From Myxococcales bacterium (GTDB taxonomy: Bacteria; Myxococcota; Myxococcia; Myxococcales; Myxococcaceae), in the NCBI GenBank assembly GCA_016191815.1, contig JACPVI010000080.1:1-64000 (forward strand): a DNA stretch of 64,000 nt. Reading direction: 5' to 3'. Within the stretch, counting starts at the first letter, position 1, and the number at the start of each line of letters is the position of its first letter. The notes below the pieces were generated by a model. It made no database searches, had not been told where the DNA came from, and saw only the letters and a program-made list of their open reading frames with translations. This document shows, in pieces, positions 24,649 through 33,711 of this stretch. The position numbers and the translations under genes were made by a program.

Positions 24649-24733
24649 TGCACGAGCCGGGACTCGAACCCGGACGGCCTGCGCGGCCCGCGGATTTTAA
24701 GTCCGCTGCGTCTACCGGTTCCGCCACTCGTGC
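24649..24733 (-). tRNA. tRNA-Leu(UAA)
   Basis: An 85-base class II tRNA. The acceptor strands GCACGAG and CTCGTGC pair fully. The D region holds TGGCGGAACCGGTAGACGC. The anticodon arm has loop sequence ACTTAAAAT (anticodon TAA). The long variable arm GGGCCGCGCAGGCC is typical of leucine tRNAs. The T arm is CCGGG-TTCGAGT-CCCGG and the discriminator base is A. CCA is not encoded. Confidence 0.93.
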
Positions 24734-24913
24734 ATCAGCCTCTCCATACCACCCGCCGACGCGCTCTTCACCGCCGGCCACCCCCGCCGGGCCATCGAGC
24801 CAGCCGGCAAGGCGCCCGAGCGCCCGCCACACCCTTTGCCGCCAGCCTCGCAGCCGTGCTAACCGTGGTCCGAAAAATCCCTGCTCGTCCGGAGGCCCCA
24901 CCGGGGTCGACGC

Positions 24914-25762
24914 ATGACAACCTGGTCGCAACACTTCGAGCTCGTCGATCGCCAAGACCTTGCGCCCAAGGTGACGCTCTACCGACTGCGCGCTGCCCAG
25001 GTCGCCACCTCCCGGAAGGCCGGGCAGTTCGTCATCGTCCGGGTCCGCGAGGGCGGCGAGCGCATCCCCCTCACCATCGCCGACGCCGACCCCCAGGCCG
25101 GCACGATCACCCTGGTGGTGCAGGAGGTCGGCAAGACCACCGCCCTGATGACCGGCGTGAAAGTCGGCGAGACCTTCGCGGACGTGGTGGGCCCGCTCGG
25201 CTCGCCCACCCACCTGAAGCGCGTGGGCACCGTGGTGTGCGTGGGCGGCGGCATCGGAATCGCCCCGATCCACCCCATCGCCCAGGCGATGCGCGCCGCC
25301 GGGAACCGGGTCGCCTCGGTATTGGCCGCCCGGGACAAGGACCGGCTCTTCTTCCGCACCGAGATGCGCCGCGCCTCGGACGAGATCCGCATCTGGACCG
25401 ACGACGGCTCCGAGGGGAAGAAGGGGCTCGCCACGGACGCCATCCGCGAGCTTCAGACCGAGCTTGGGCGTATCGACCAACTGGTCGCCATCGGCCCGGT
25501 GCCGATGATGAAGGCCGTCTCCCAGCTCACCCGTTCGCTCGGCATCCCCACTCTGGTCAGCCTCAACCCGGTGATGGTCGACGGCACCGGGATGTGCGGA
25601 GGCTGCCGCGTCACCGTGAACGGCCAGAGCAAGTTCGTCTGCGTCGACGGCCCCGAGTTCGACGGGCACCAGGTCGACTTCGATGAGCTCTCGCGGCGCC
25701 AGGCCCTCTACCGCGAGGACGAGCGGCTGGCCTACGCGCGGCACCAAGAGGGCCCCCGATGA
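24914..25762 (+). CDS. nfnA: NfnA-like ferredoxin:NADP oxidoreductase, small (FAD) subunit
   Basis: A 282-residue cytoplasmic subunit resembling PyrK/SudB/NfnA. The FAD-binding barrel at the start has AGQFVIVRV and RIPLTIADAD. The nucleotide-binding part has VCVGGGIGIAPIHPIAQAM. The C-terminus holds a [2Fe-2S] site in VDGTGMCGGCRVTV and FVCVDGPEF: three cysteines plus a nearby Asp, which suits NfnA, where three Cys and one Asp bind the cluster. With the next gene it would form the enzyme that couples NADH and reduced ferredoxin to NADP reduction, or act as sulfide dehydrogenase. It overlaps the next gene by ATGA. Confidence 0.8.
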   Translation: MTTWSQHFELVDRQDLAPKVTLYRLRAAQVATSRKAGQFVIVRVREGGERIPLTIADADPQAGTITLVVQEVGKTTALMTGVKVGETFADVVGPLGSPTHLKRVGTVVCVGGGIGIAPIHPIAQAMRAAGNRVASVLAARDKDRLFFRTEMRRASDEIRIWTDDGSEGKKGLATDAIRELQTELGRIDQLVAIGPVPMMKAVSQLTRSLGIPTLVSLNPVMVDGTGMCGGCRVTVNGQSKFVCVDGPEFDGHQVDFDELSRRQALYREDERLAYARHQEGPR

Positions 25763-27189
25763 GCGACCGGCCCCCTCCACCCAAGGATCTCAAGCTCCGC
25801 TACAAGACGCCGAGGCAGCAGATGCCCCGGCAGGACGCCGCCGCCCGCGGCCGCAACTTCTTCGAGGTCGCCCTCGGGCTCGCCGAAGAGAGCGCCAAGC
25901 GCGAGGCCTACCGCTGCATCTACTGCAAGGAGCCGGACTGCATCAAAGGTTGCCCGGTGACCATCGACATTCCCGGTTTCTTGCACGAGGTCGAAAAGGG
26001 AGATTTCCGCGCGGGCGTGCGGGTGCTCAAGCGCACCAACCTCCTGCCGGCGATCTGCGGCCGGGTCTGCCCCCAGGAAGAGCAGTGCGAGCTGGTCTGC
26101 AAGGTCGGCAAGGGCAAGAACGGAGTCCCGGTCGCCATCGGCCGGGTAGAGCGCTTCCTCGCCGACTGGGAGCGCGCGAACGGCACCGAGCCCCCTGCGA
26201 TCGCGGCGACCACCGGGAAGAAGGTCGCGGTGGTCGGCTCGGGGCCGGCGGGGCTGACTGCCGCCGCCGACCTCGCCCGGCTCGGCCACCAGGTCACCAT
26301 CTTCGAGGCGCTCCACAAGCCGGGCGGCGTCTTGGTCTACGGCATCCCGGAGTTCCGGCTGCCGAAGGAGATCGTCGCCTACGAGATCGACAACCTCCGG
26401 AAGATGGGAGTGGAGATCGTCTGCAACTTCGTGGTCGGGCTCACCCGCACCGTGGACGAGCTGCTCAGGGAGTTCGACGCCATCTTCCTCGGCACCGGCG
26501 CCGGGCTTCCGTACTTCATGGACCTGCCGGGAGAGAACCTGGGAGGCGTCTACTCCGCCAACGAGTACCTGACCCGGGTGAACCTGATGGGCGCCTTCGA
26601 GCCCTCGAGGAACGACACCCCGGTGGTGCGCGGCAGGAACGTGGTGGTGGTGGGCGGCGGCAACGTGGCGATGGACTCCGCCCGCACCGCGGTGCGCCTG
26701 GGCGCGGAGAAGGTCCGCCTCGTCTACCGGCGCTCCCTCGAGGAGATGCCCGCCCGCGAGGAGGAGATCCACCACGCCCAGGAAGAGGGCATCGACTTCA
26801 CCCTCCTCACCAACCCGGTCCGCTACCTGAGCGACGAGAAGGGCCGGGTGCACGAGGTGGAGTGCCTCCGCATGGAGCTGTCCGAGCCCGGGCCGGACGG
26901 CCGCCGCAAGCCTTTGGAGGTGAAGGGCAGCGAGCACCGCTTCCCGGCGGACACCGTGGTGGTGGCGATCGGCAACGGGCCCAACCCGCTGGTGCCGCGC
27001 TCCACCACGTCGATCGAGACCAGGAAAGGGAAGATCCTGGTCCGCGACGAATCGGGCCGCACCTCGCTCAAGGGCGTGTTCGCCGGGGGAGACATCGTGC
27101 TCGGGGCCGCCACCGTCATCCTGGCCATGGGGGCCGGGCGAAAGGCCGCCGCCTCGATTGACGAGTACCTTCGCACCGGCGTCTGGTAG
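25759..27189 (+). CDS. nfnB: NfnB-like / GltA-type large subunit
   Basis: A 476-residue FAD protein resembling the glutamate-synthase small subunit, SudA and NfnB. The N-terminal domain has the cysteines for two [4Fe-4S] clusters: YRCIYCKEPDCIKGCP and later CGRVCPQEEQCELVCK. The FAD Rossmann motif VAVVGSGPAGLTAAADL begins at about residue 156, and the NADPH motif VVVVGGGNVAMDSAR at about 295. Its partner is the NfnA-like gene, with which it overlaps. There is no large glutamate-synthase subunit beside it, so a stand-alone NfnAB complex is favoured. Do not confuse this with the unrelated gliding-motility glt names. Confidence 0.8.
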   Translation: MSDRPPPPKDLKLRYKTPRQQMPRQDAAARGRNFFEVALGLAEESAKREAYRCIYCKEPDCIKGCPVTIDIPGFLHEVEKGDFRAGVRVLKRTNLLPAICGRVCPQEEQCELVCKVGKGKNGVPVAIGRVERFLADWERANGTEPPAIAATTGKKVAVVGSGPAGLTAAADLARLGHQVTIFEALHKPGGVLVYGIPEFRLPKEIVAYEIDNLRKMGVEIVCNFVVGLTRTVDELLREFDAIFLGTGAGLPYFMDLPGENLGGVYSANEYLTRVNLMGAFEPSRNDTPVVRGRNVVVVGGGNVAMDSARTAVRLGAEKVRLVYRRSLEEMPAREEEIHHAQEEGIDFTLLTNPVRYLSDEKGRVHEVECLRMELSEPGPDGRRKPLEVKGSEHRFPADTVVVAIGNGPNPLVPRSTTSIETRKGKILVRDESGRTSLKGVFAGGDIVLGAATVILAMGAGRKAAASIDEYLRTGVW

Positions 27190-27222
27190 GCCAATACCCC
27201 GGGGGTTATAAGACCGACCGCC

Positions 27223-28857
27223 ATGCTCGAGACGGTGTCCAAAGGCTTCCGCGCCGCCAAGAACCGCCTGGCGGGGAAGACCGAGATCGGCCCGGAGGCG
27301 GTGGACGAGTCCCTCCGCGACATCCGGGTTTCCCTGCTCGAGGCCGACGTGGCCTTCGAAGTGGTGAAGAAGTTCGTCGCCCGGGTGAGGGAGAAGGCCA
27401 TCGGCGAGGTGGTGAAGACCACCATCACCGACAAGCATGGGCGCCGGATCCGGGTCACGCCGTCGGACCACTTCGTCAAGATCTGCCACGACGAGCTGGA
27501 AGCCCTGATGGGGCCGGTCGACGCCACGCTCAAGCTCAAGCCCAAGGGCCAGGTGAGCGGGGTGATGATGGTGGGCTTGCAGGGCTCCGGGAAAACCACC
27601 ACCGCCGGGAAGCTCGCCAACTACTTCCTCAAGCAGGAGAAGAAGCCCCTGCTGGTCGCGGCGGACATCTACCGGCCCGCGGCGGTGGAACAGCTCCGCG
27701 TCCTGGGCGAGCGGCTGGGAGTGCCGGTGTTCTTCGAGCCGGACACTTCCCCGCCGGAGCTGGCGAAGAAGGGGTACGCGGCGGCGCGGGAGAAGCGCTG
27801 CGACGTGGTGATCATCGACACCGCCGGCCGGCTGGCGATCGACGAGCAGCTGATGCAGGAGCTGGAGGCGATCAAGTCGGCGGTGGCGCCGGACAACGTC
27901 GTGCTGGTGGTGGACGCGATGATCGGCCAGGACTCGGTGCGCACCGCCGCCGAGTTCGACCGCCGGCTCTCTTTGGACGGCTTCATCCTCACCAAGCTCG
28001 ACGGCGACGCGCGCGGCGGGGCGGCGCTCTCCATCAAGGAAGTCACCGGCAAGCCGATCAAGTTCCTCGGCATGGGCGAGGCCCTGGACCGCCTCGAGGA
28101 GTTCCGCCCCGACGGGCTGGCCAGCCGGATCCTCGGCTTCGGCGACATCGTCGGGCTGATGAAGGACTTCGAGGCGGTGGTCGACGAGGAGAAGGCCGAG
28201 GAGGACGCCAAGAAGCTCCTCTCCGGCCGCTTCAACATGCGGGACTTCGTCGAGCAGATCCGCATGGTCCGCAAGATGGGGCCGCTCAAGGACCTGCTCG
28301 AGAAGTTCCCCATCTTCGGGGAGTGGACCGAGCAGCTGAACCCCGACGAGAAGGAGCTGGGGAAGATCGAGGCGCTCTTCGACTCGATGACCGAGAAGGA
28401 GCGGCTGGACCCCTCGCTCGTCGATGACGCGCGGATGAGCCGGATCGCCAAAGGCTCGGGGCGGAAGAAGCACGAGGTGGTCGAGCTGATGCAGAAGTTC
28501 GGGATGATGCAGCAGCTGATGGGCTCGATCGGCCAGAACCCGGGCCTTTTGGGGCGGATCCCCGGCTTCAGGCAGCTCGGGCAGCTCTCCCAGCTCAAGG
28601 GGCTGGACCTCAAGGAGATCTTCGGCAAGGACGCGAAGATGATGGAGCAGGCCCTGGCGCCCGAGCCGATGCAGCTCCCCCAGCTGGCGCCGGGCTACAC
28701 CGCGCCGATGGGGCAGTCGGCCATGGCCCGGGCGCGGCTGATGGGCTACTCCACCTCGCCCCAGGGAAAGAGCAAGACCGACCGCGAACGCGAGGCGCTG
28801 AAGGAGAAGCGCAAGCGCGAGCGGCAGGCGAGGAAGAAGAACCGCAAGCGCAAGTAG
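27223..28857 (+). CDS. ffh: Signal recognition particle protein Ffh
   Basis: A 544-residue GTPase that binds 4.5S RNA and targets membrane-protein ribosomes to FtsY. The N domain (1-105) is followed by the G domain with the P-loop GLQGSGKTTTAGKLA (118-132), the DTAGR box and TKLDGDARGG, then the methionine-rich M domain (about 320-470; KFGMMQQLMG, MMEQAL). Most Ffh proteins have 440-500 residues. The extra length here is mainly a basic C-terminal tail ending KRKRERQARKKNRKRK, as in several deltaproteobacteria-like proteins. It begins 33 bases after nfnB and may share its promoter. Confidence 0.95.
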   Translation: MLETVSKGFRAAKNRLAGKTEIGPEAVDESLRDIRVSLLEADVAFEVVKKFVARVREKAIGEVVKTTITDKHGRRIRVTPSDHFVKICHDELEALMGPVDATLKLKPKGQVSGVMMVGLQGSGKTTTAGKLANYFLKQEKKPLLVAADIYRPAAVEQLRVLGERLGVPVFFEPDTSPPELAKKGYAAAREKRCDVVIIDTAGRLAIDEQLMQELEAIKSAVAPDNVVLVVDAMIGQDSVRTAAEFDRRLSLDGFILTKLDGDARGGAALSIKEVTGKPIKFLGMGEALDRLEEFRPDGLASRILGFGDIVGLMKDFEAVVDEEKAEEDAKKLLSGRFNMRDFVEQIRMVRKMGPLKDLLEKFPIFGEWTEQLNPDEKELGKIEALFDSMTEKERLDPSLVDDARMSRIAKGSGRKKHEVVELMQKFGMMQQLMGSIGQNPGLLGRIPGFRQLGQLSQLKGLDLKEIFGKDAKMMEQALAPEPMQLPQLAPGYTAPMGQSAMARARLMGYSTSPQGKSKTDREREALKEKRKRERQARKKNRKRK

Positions 28858-28915
28858 CATCCCGGCGATCGGCCTTGCGCCCCCTCGTGAGCCGGTCGCG
28901 TTCGGAGCAACCCCG

Positions 28916-30046
28916 TCAGCTCGCCGGGGGCTTCGCCTCGCGCCGCCGCCGGGGCACCACCAGCCCGCGCGCGAGGCGCCGGAGCACCTGCCGCCGCTGC
29001 CGCTCCTTGTAGCGCTCGTGGGAGTTCTCCCCCACCTCGTTCTCCATCGCCGTCTGCTCGTCGCAGATCTGGAGCTCGCAAAGGGCGAAGACGATGCGGC
29101 TCTTGCGCGGCCGGTGGTCCTGCTCCGGCCGGGGGAGGTAGGCGTCGAGCCGGATGGGCACGTCGACCACGAAGTTCAGGATCCGGTAGCCGACCCCCGA
29201 GAAGCGGTTGCCCGGGCGCCGCCGGAGCCGGTCCTCGTAATCCATGTCCAGGTGCAGCTGCTCGGAGTAGTGCCGGAAGTGGGGGTGCTGCTCGAGCAGC
29301 CCCTGGAAGGACAAGAGCGAATTCTCCGTCTGTCCCGGCACCACGAAGTTGAACGGGAAGAGCCGCTGGGTGAGGAAGTAGAGCACCGGGAGGATGTCCT
29401 CCCGGGTGCGCGTCACCAGCCGGAAGCGGGTGCGGTCGTAGATCTGCGCCGCCAGCGTGTCCTTCTTGGCGAGCAGCTTGGTGATGACCGACTCGCGGGT
29501 CTTGATCGAGTCGGTGAACTCCACCACCGGCAGGCCCTTCTCCCGCATCTCCTCTGCCACCGCCATCACCTTCTCGGTCACCAGTTGCGCCAGCTCGGCC
29601 TCCGAGGCGGCGATGCGGAAGAGGAGATCCCGCCCCTCGATGTGCTGGATGACGTGCATCACCTTCAGCACCACGCAGGCGATCTTGCGGTACCTCTTCG
29701 GCTCCTTCGCGCCCGAGGCGTAGAGGAAGAGATCGTGGATCTCCTTCGGCTGGGCCACTGCCTCCGCCACCCGGTAGTTGAAGCTCCGCCGCAGGTACTC
29801 CACCGCATCCGAGAGCACCACCCGGGCCCACTGCTCGTCGTACGGATTGGAGGGGTCGATCTGGCAGAGCCTGAGGAAGCGGTCGACCTCCTCCCGAGTC
29901 ATGAAGTGCAGCCGCCGCCACTCGATCACCGAGCCGCCGCGGAGGATGAGGCGGACTCGCTCCAGCTCCTTGAGCCCCATCTGCTGCACCGTCCGCACGG
30001 GCAGGTCGGGCAGCCTCGGCTGGAGCGGATTGGCGAGCACCTTCAT
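28916..30046 (-). CDS. RelA/SpoT-synthetase-like protein
   Basis: The most likely start is the ATG at 30046 (376 residues), because a terminator lies just upstream; a TTG at 30088 is also in frame. The middle and C-terminal part lines up with RelA/SpoT (p)ppGpp synthetase domains. SVITKLLAKKDTLAAQIYDRTRFRLV (residues 186-211, cited by position) corresponds to the SIWRKM...DVRAVRIV region and keeps the catalytic Asp (D204). GYRIL (286-290) stands for the GYxSIH motif, with the histidine missing. ELQICDEQTAMENEVG (324-339) with SHERYK (342-347) stands for EIQIRT...HWKYK, with the catalytic Glu324 kept but RT replaced by CD. Possible alternatives are a (p)ppGpp-like, NMP-transferring or inactive regulator. 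The family looks myxobacteria-specific to me. The gene converges on ffh. Confidence 0.65.
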   Translation of the reverse strand: MKVLANPLQPRLPDLPVRTVQQMGLKELERVRLILRGGSVIEWRRLHFMTREEVDRFLRLCQIDPSNPYDEQWARVVLSDAVEYLRRSFNYRVAEAVAQPKEIHDLFLYASGAKEPKRYRKIACVVLKVMHVIQHIEGRDLLFRIAASEAELAQLVTEKVMAVAEEMREKGLPVVEFTDSIKTRESVITKLLAKKDTLAAQIYDRTRFRLVTRTREDILPVLYFLTQRLFPFNFVVPGQTENSLLSFQGLLEQHPHFRHYSEQLHLDMDYEDRLRRRPGNRFSGVGYRILNFVVDVPIRLDAYLPRPEQDHRPRKSRIVFALCELQICDEQTAMENEVGENSHERYKERQRRQVLRRLARGLVVPRRRREAKPPAS

Positions 30047-30094
30047 CGGCACCCGAGGTTTTACCGTGAAGCCCCGCTGGCCCACCAACAGAAA

Positions 30095-30123
30095 GGCCCT
30101 GCCACCCCGGAGGCGGCAGGGCC
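30095..30123 (-). terminator. Terminator after the Cys-rich lipoprotein gene
   Basis: GGCCCTGCC (30095-30103) and GGCAGGGCC (30115-30123) pair perfectly, with further G-C pairing inside the loop. On the minus strand the hairpin is followed by TTTCTGTT. It lies 23 bases after the lipoprotein stop and before the RelA/SpoT-like gene. Confidence 0.75.
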
Positions 30124-30145
30124 CAAGCTCTGCCTTCTTGGCGGC

Positions 30146-31213
30146 CTAGTTGGCCGAGATGGTCGAGCAGACCTCGTTGCCGTCGACGAAGTGCAGCGCC
30201 GCGGTGTAGCCGGAGGTCGAGGTGGAGCAGAAGTTCACGTAGAAGACCGTGTTCTTCCCCCCGTTGGTGGTGTTCACGCACTGGATGTCGCCCGCGCCCG
30301 AGGTGACTTCGTTCCCCTGCGGGTCGACGAGATGGAGCTTGGCGCGCATCGAGCTCTCCGGAGCGCCCGCCGCCGCCCCCGGGTTGGTGCAGCTACCCGC
30401 CGGGAAGCCGCCGGCCGGGTCGTACGCCTCGATCTTCGCCTTGTACCGGTTCGGTCCAGGCGCGCCGGAGCAGAAGCCGGAAGCGACGGTGTACGACTCC
30501 TTGAGGACGTTGTGGATCACCGCTCCGTTCTTCCCGGGGCCCCAGCTGATGCCGTGGGTGCTGCCGGTGAAGCCCGAGCAGGCCGCCTTGGCGACCTCGG
30601 AGCAGCTCGTGCCGGAGCAGAACTGGCCGTAGGTGCAGGCGTCAGGCTGCGGGTTGGTGGAGACGCAAGCCTTGGGCGCCTCGCAGACGCCGGTGGCGAA
30701 GTTGCAGACCTTCCCGGTGCCGCAGGTGCCCTGGCCGCACTTGTTCACGCAGGCCGGCGGGCTGGCCGAGGTGTCGCAGACCTGGGTGCCGGCGCACGCC
30801 GGGCTGCAGGTCGTCGCGGCAGTCTTGCACTGCCCATTCTCGCACTTGCGGCCGGTGCCGCAGGCGGCGTCGGTCGAGCAGGCCACCACGCAGACCTTGC
30901 TCTCCACCGAGCACACCGCCGAGCTGCCCAGGCTGCCGCCCTTGCAGAGCTGATCGGTGGCGCACCGGCAGACCTTGGTGGTGCCGCCATCCACGCCGAC
31001 GCCTACCAGCGTGCCGCAGTCCTTGGCGCTGTCCGGGCAGTCGGCCCCGGCGCTACAAGTTCTCACGCACACCTTCTCCACCGGGTGACAGATCTCGTTG
31101 GTCGCGCATGCGGCGCAACCGGTGGGCGGCGTTCCGTCGTCCGGGCCGCAGCCGACAAACCACAGCGCCAGGGCCGCCGACGAGACGGCCAGACCGATCC
31201 TCTTGAGCTGCAT
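30146..31213 (-). CDS. Cysteine-rich lipoprotein
   Basis: A 355-residue lipoprotein. GGGAGG lies upstream of the chosen ATG. The signal peptide ends ALWFVGC, so Cys22 is lipidated. Residues 30-200 contain about 35 cysteines in short repeated steps (CxxxExC-type, such as NEICHPVEKVC, GTGKVCNFATGVC), typical of myxobacterial surface lipoproteins. The last 150 residues are a beta-rich domain with NRYKAKIEAYDPAGG and a closing NEVCSTISAN. No catalytic motif is seen. It lies 273 bases downstream of gltJ, on the same strand, with two hairpins in the gap. Confidence 0.65.
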   Translation of the reverse strand: MQLKRIGLAVSSAALALWFVGCGPDDGTPPTGCAACATNEICHPVEKVCVRTCSAGADCPDSAKDCGTLVGVGVDGGTTKVCRCATDQLCKGGSLGSSAVCSVESKVCVVACSTDAACGTGRKCENGQCKTAATTCSPACAGTQVCDTSASPPACVNKCGQGTCGTGKVCNFATGVCEAPKACVSTNPQPDACTYGQFCSGTSCSEVAKAACSGFTGSTHGISWGPGKNGAVIHNVLKESYTVASGFCSGAPGPNRYKAKIEAYDPAGGFPAGSCTNPGAAAGAPESSMRAKLHLVDPQGNEVTSGAGDIQCVNTTNGGKNTVFYVNFCSTSTSGYTAALHFVDGNEVCSTISAN

Positions 31214-31261
31214 CGTTCCTCCCTTCGAATCCGGGCCGGCCCAGGCCGAGGGCCAGCCGAA

Positions 31262-31326
31262 TGACCCCACGGCAAGCGGGGTCAGCGTTTAGCCCTTCGA
31301 GATCCGGCGTGTCAACGAAAGTTGAC
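31262..31326. other. Two short hairpins between gltJ and the lipoprotein gene
   Basis: TGACCCC and GGGGTCA (31262-31284, nine-base loop) form one palindrome. GTCAAC-GAAA-GTTGAC (31311-31326) forms a second with a GNRA tetraloop. They lie in the 273-base gap that follows gltJ on its strand, so they may end gltJ transcription or hold operators for the lipoprotein gene. Neither has a T-run. Confidence 0.4.
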
Positions 31327-31486
31327 CCCCGGCCTGAGGCAAGAACCGGACCCCGAAGAGCCCCGACGGAGCAGCGCATCAGCCCGTGCGGACTGCGCTT
31401 TTCGAGCCCGGCGAAGCTGGAGCGAACCTGTCCCGGCCAAGTTGAGGCACAACAGCCCTGGCGCCGAAGTCAGAGCGGCCGAGGAG

Positions 31487-33526
31487 CTAGAACTTGAAGG
31501 GGAAGGTGACCGGATCCCCCGCCTTCTTGTGCTTGGGGAAATTCCAGCTCTTCACCAGACCGCCGATGCAGGCAGCCATGTAGGTCGCCTTGAACTCCTG
31601 CGACACCACCGAGACGTTGGAGGTGCGCCCGCTCGGCTGCACAGTCCAGCGCATCACCAGCGTGCCCGAGACTCCAGGCTCCTTCTTCCGGTGCTCCTCG
31701 GCGCACCTTGCCAGCGCCGACCGGTTGGAGAGCACCACCTGCATGATGTCCGACTGGCCGAGCGACTCGGGGACGTCTCCGCCGCCGCCGGGCTCGGGCG
31801 GAACCCAGACCTTCCGGGAAGGCTTCTCCTCCTTGGTCTTGGCCTTCGGCTCCGGCTTGGAAGTCCCCCCGAACTCCCGCGCGAAGTCGTCGTCGTCTCC
31901 GCCCACCGGCTCCTCGATCGGCTTGGGCGGCTTTCGATCCGCCGCGCTATCGCTGCTGCTCGATCGATCCGGCTTCTCCGTCCGCTCGGTGCGCTCGCGG
32001 CGGTCCACCCCGCCGATGCGCGTGGGCTTCGACCTCACGCCGGAACCAGTCTCCCTCGAGGTGACTCCCTCGATCTTGCTCGGCGCCGCGGGCGCCGACG
32101 GAGCAGGTGCCGCAGCCGCCGCCGGAGCCGAGGGAGCAGCCGCCGCGGGAGCCGCGGCCGCCGGCTGGCTGGGAGCGGCCGGCGACGCAGGCTGCGCCGC
32201 AGAGGCAGGGTGAGGCGCCGCCACCGGCACCGGCTGAGGCTGCGGGCGCAACAGCAGCACGAGGATGACCGTGATCAGCGCGATCAAGAGCACCCCGCCC
32301 CCCACCGCGAACCCGACGATGAGCCCGGTGCGCGAAGGCGGCTTGTAGGTGGTGAAGCCGGGCGAGGTCTGGAACCCCGCCATCGGGTAGTGGCTCGGCA
32401 TCCGGGCCCGAGGCTCGGTGTCCTCGCGCATCGCCGGCGCGCGCGCCACCGCCCCGTTCGACTTCCCGTTGGAGGCCGGCTTCTCCTCGAGCGGTGGCAG
32501 GTCCAACAGCCCGTGGCTCGGGGCGGGCTCCTCGGGGGGCGGCGGCGGAGCCTTGGGAGCCGGCTTGGTGAGGGCCTCGATCTCCTCCTGGACCAGCGAG
32601 GCCAGCGCGGAGGCGGCCGAAGGCTTCCAGCCCCCCGAGGTATCCTCCACCGGCGCGGCGGCCAGCGGCACCTGCACCTCGGATCTCACCGCCTGCCCTA
32701 CCCCTCCCGCGTTGAAGGCGGACTCCACCGGCACGCTCACCACCGGAGCCACCGTCGCGGGCGCCACCATCACCGGCTTGGCCGGACGAGGCGCCAGCAC
32801 CGAACCCAGCTCGCCGACCTCCGAAAGCGGCATCCAGTCGGAGAAGCCCGCCCGCCAGCACAAGGAGTCGGGGCCGATCTCGCCCTTGTTCCAGTGGTCC
32901 TTGAGCTTGTCCATCGACATCGGCCCGACCTGCTTGTCGTCGATGGCCACGAACCAGTCGTGCTGGGCCTCGCCGTTCTTCGGCTTGGCGCCTTCGGAAG
33001 GAGCGGCGCCGGATTCCCGGGCGAGCTTCTTGACCGTCTCCGCGTCCAGCACGCGGGTGCTCATCCGGTCGTCGTCTTCATCGATGCCCAACGCCCCGGG
33101 AGGGCTGGCCGCCCCATTGCCCGGCTCCGGCGGCACGGTGTGCGCTCCGGAGTTGAGCACCTGATCGAACACCGCGCCGATCTCGTCCTCGCCCACGCCC
33201 CCCAAGAGCCGGTTCGCCTCCTGCCGCTTACCGGCGGGCGCACGAGGCGCATCGCCAGGGTGGGTGGCGTCCAGGTCCGAGCTCGCAGCTCCCCCCTGCT
33301 GCTCGAAGGGGTGCTGCATCACCTGGGTGGCGCCCTCGTCCTCGGCCTCCTTGGGCGGCGGAGGTGGCTTCGCCGCGTCGATCACCGGCATCGGAGCCGC
33401 CGCCTCCGGCCTCCGGACCAGGATCACATAGCCACACTTCTTACAGCGGACCTTGACGCCCTTGGCCCCGACCTTCTCGTCGGAGATCATGTACTGCGCG
33501 CGGCAGCTGTCGCAGACGAAGCGCAT
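31487..33526 (-). CDS. gltJ: Gliding motility protein GltJ (AgmX)
   Basis: A 679-residue inner-membrane component of the gliding machinery. At the N-terminus is a zinc ribbon with Cys5, Cys8, Cys28 and Cys31. A GYF_2 domain follows at about 190-240 (DWFVAIDDKQVGPMS, FSDWMPL). Next come a proline-rich cytoplasmic linker, one membrane segment at 401-426, a Pro/Ala-rich periplasmic linker and a TonB-like C-terminal domain from about 590, ending VTFPFKF. In M. xanthus the ribbon and GYF domains bind the polarity switch proteins MglA and MglB and so control assembly of focal adhesions. It lies 185 bases after the stop of gltI and is the last gene of the cluster. Confidence 0.9.
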   Translation of the reverse strand: MRFVCDSCRAQYMISDEKVGAKGVKVRCKKCGYVILVRRPEAAAPMPVIDAAKPPPPPKEAEDEGATQVMQHPFEQQGGAASSDLDATHPGDAPRAPAGKRQEANRLLGGVGEDEIGAVFDQVLNSGAHTVPPEPGNGAASPPGALGIDEDDDRMSTRVLDAETVKKLARESGAAPSEGAKPKNGEAQHDWFVAIDDKQVGPMSMDKLKDHWNKGEIGPDSLCWRAGFSDWMPLSEVGELGSVLAPRPAKPVMVAPATVAPVVSVPVESAFNAGGVGQAVRSEVQVPLAAAPVEDTSGGWKPSAASALASLVQEEIEALTKPAPKAPPPPPEEPAPSHGLLDLPPLEEKPASNGKSNGAVARAPAMREDTEPRARMPSHYPMAGFQTSPGFTTYKPPSRTGLIVGFAVGGGVLLIALITVILVLLLRPQPQPVPVAAPHPASAAQPASPAAPSQPAAAAPAAAAPSAPAAAAAPAPSAPAAPSKIEGVTSRETGSGVRSKPTRIGGVDRRERTERTEKPDRSSSSDSAADRKPPKPIEEPVGGDDDDFAREFGGTSKPEPKAKTKEEKPSRKVWVPPEPGGGGDVPESLGQSDIMQVVLSNRSALARCAEEHRKKEPGVSGTLVMRWTVQPSGRTSNVSVVSQEFKATYMAACIGGLVKSWNFPKHKKAGDPVTFPFKF

Positions 33527-33711
33527 CGAATCCCCGCGTGGGCGCTCAGGGCTCTAGCACGAGGTGGGACAACTCTAAAATCGTAGAGGTCACCGGTAGG
33601 GGGGTCAAGGATCGCACCGCTTCCGACGCCCGCTATGGGTCGCCGGTTCCCCCCGGGGTGCGTGGATGTGTGCCGGGCTGAACTTCCGCCCTTCCCCGGC
33701 GCCTGGGCCGC

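Noticed and set aside
25759-27189. Glutamate synthase small subunit of an assimilation operon
   Set aside because: No large subunit is adjacent and the partner gene is NfnA/SudB-like, which points to a transhydrogenase or sulfide dehydrogenase-type complex.
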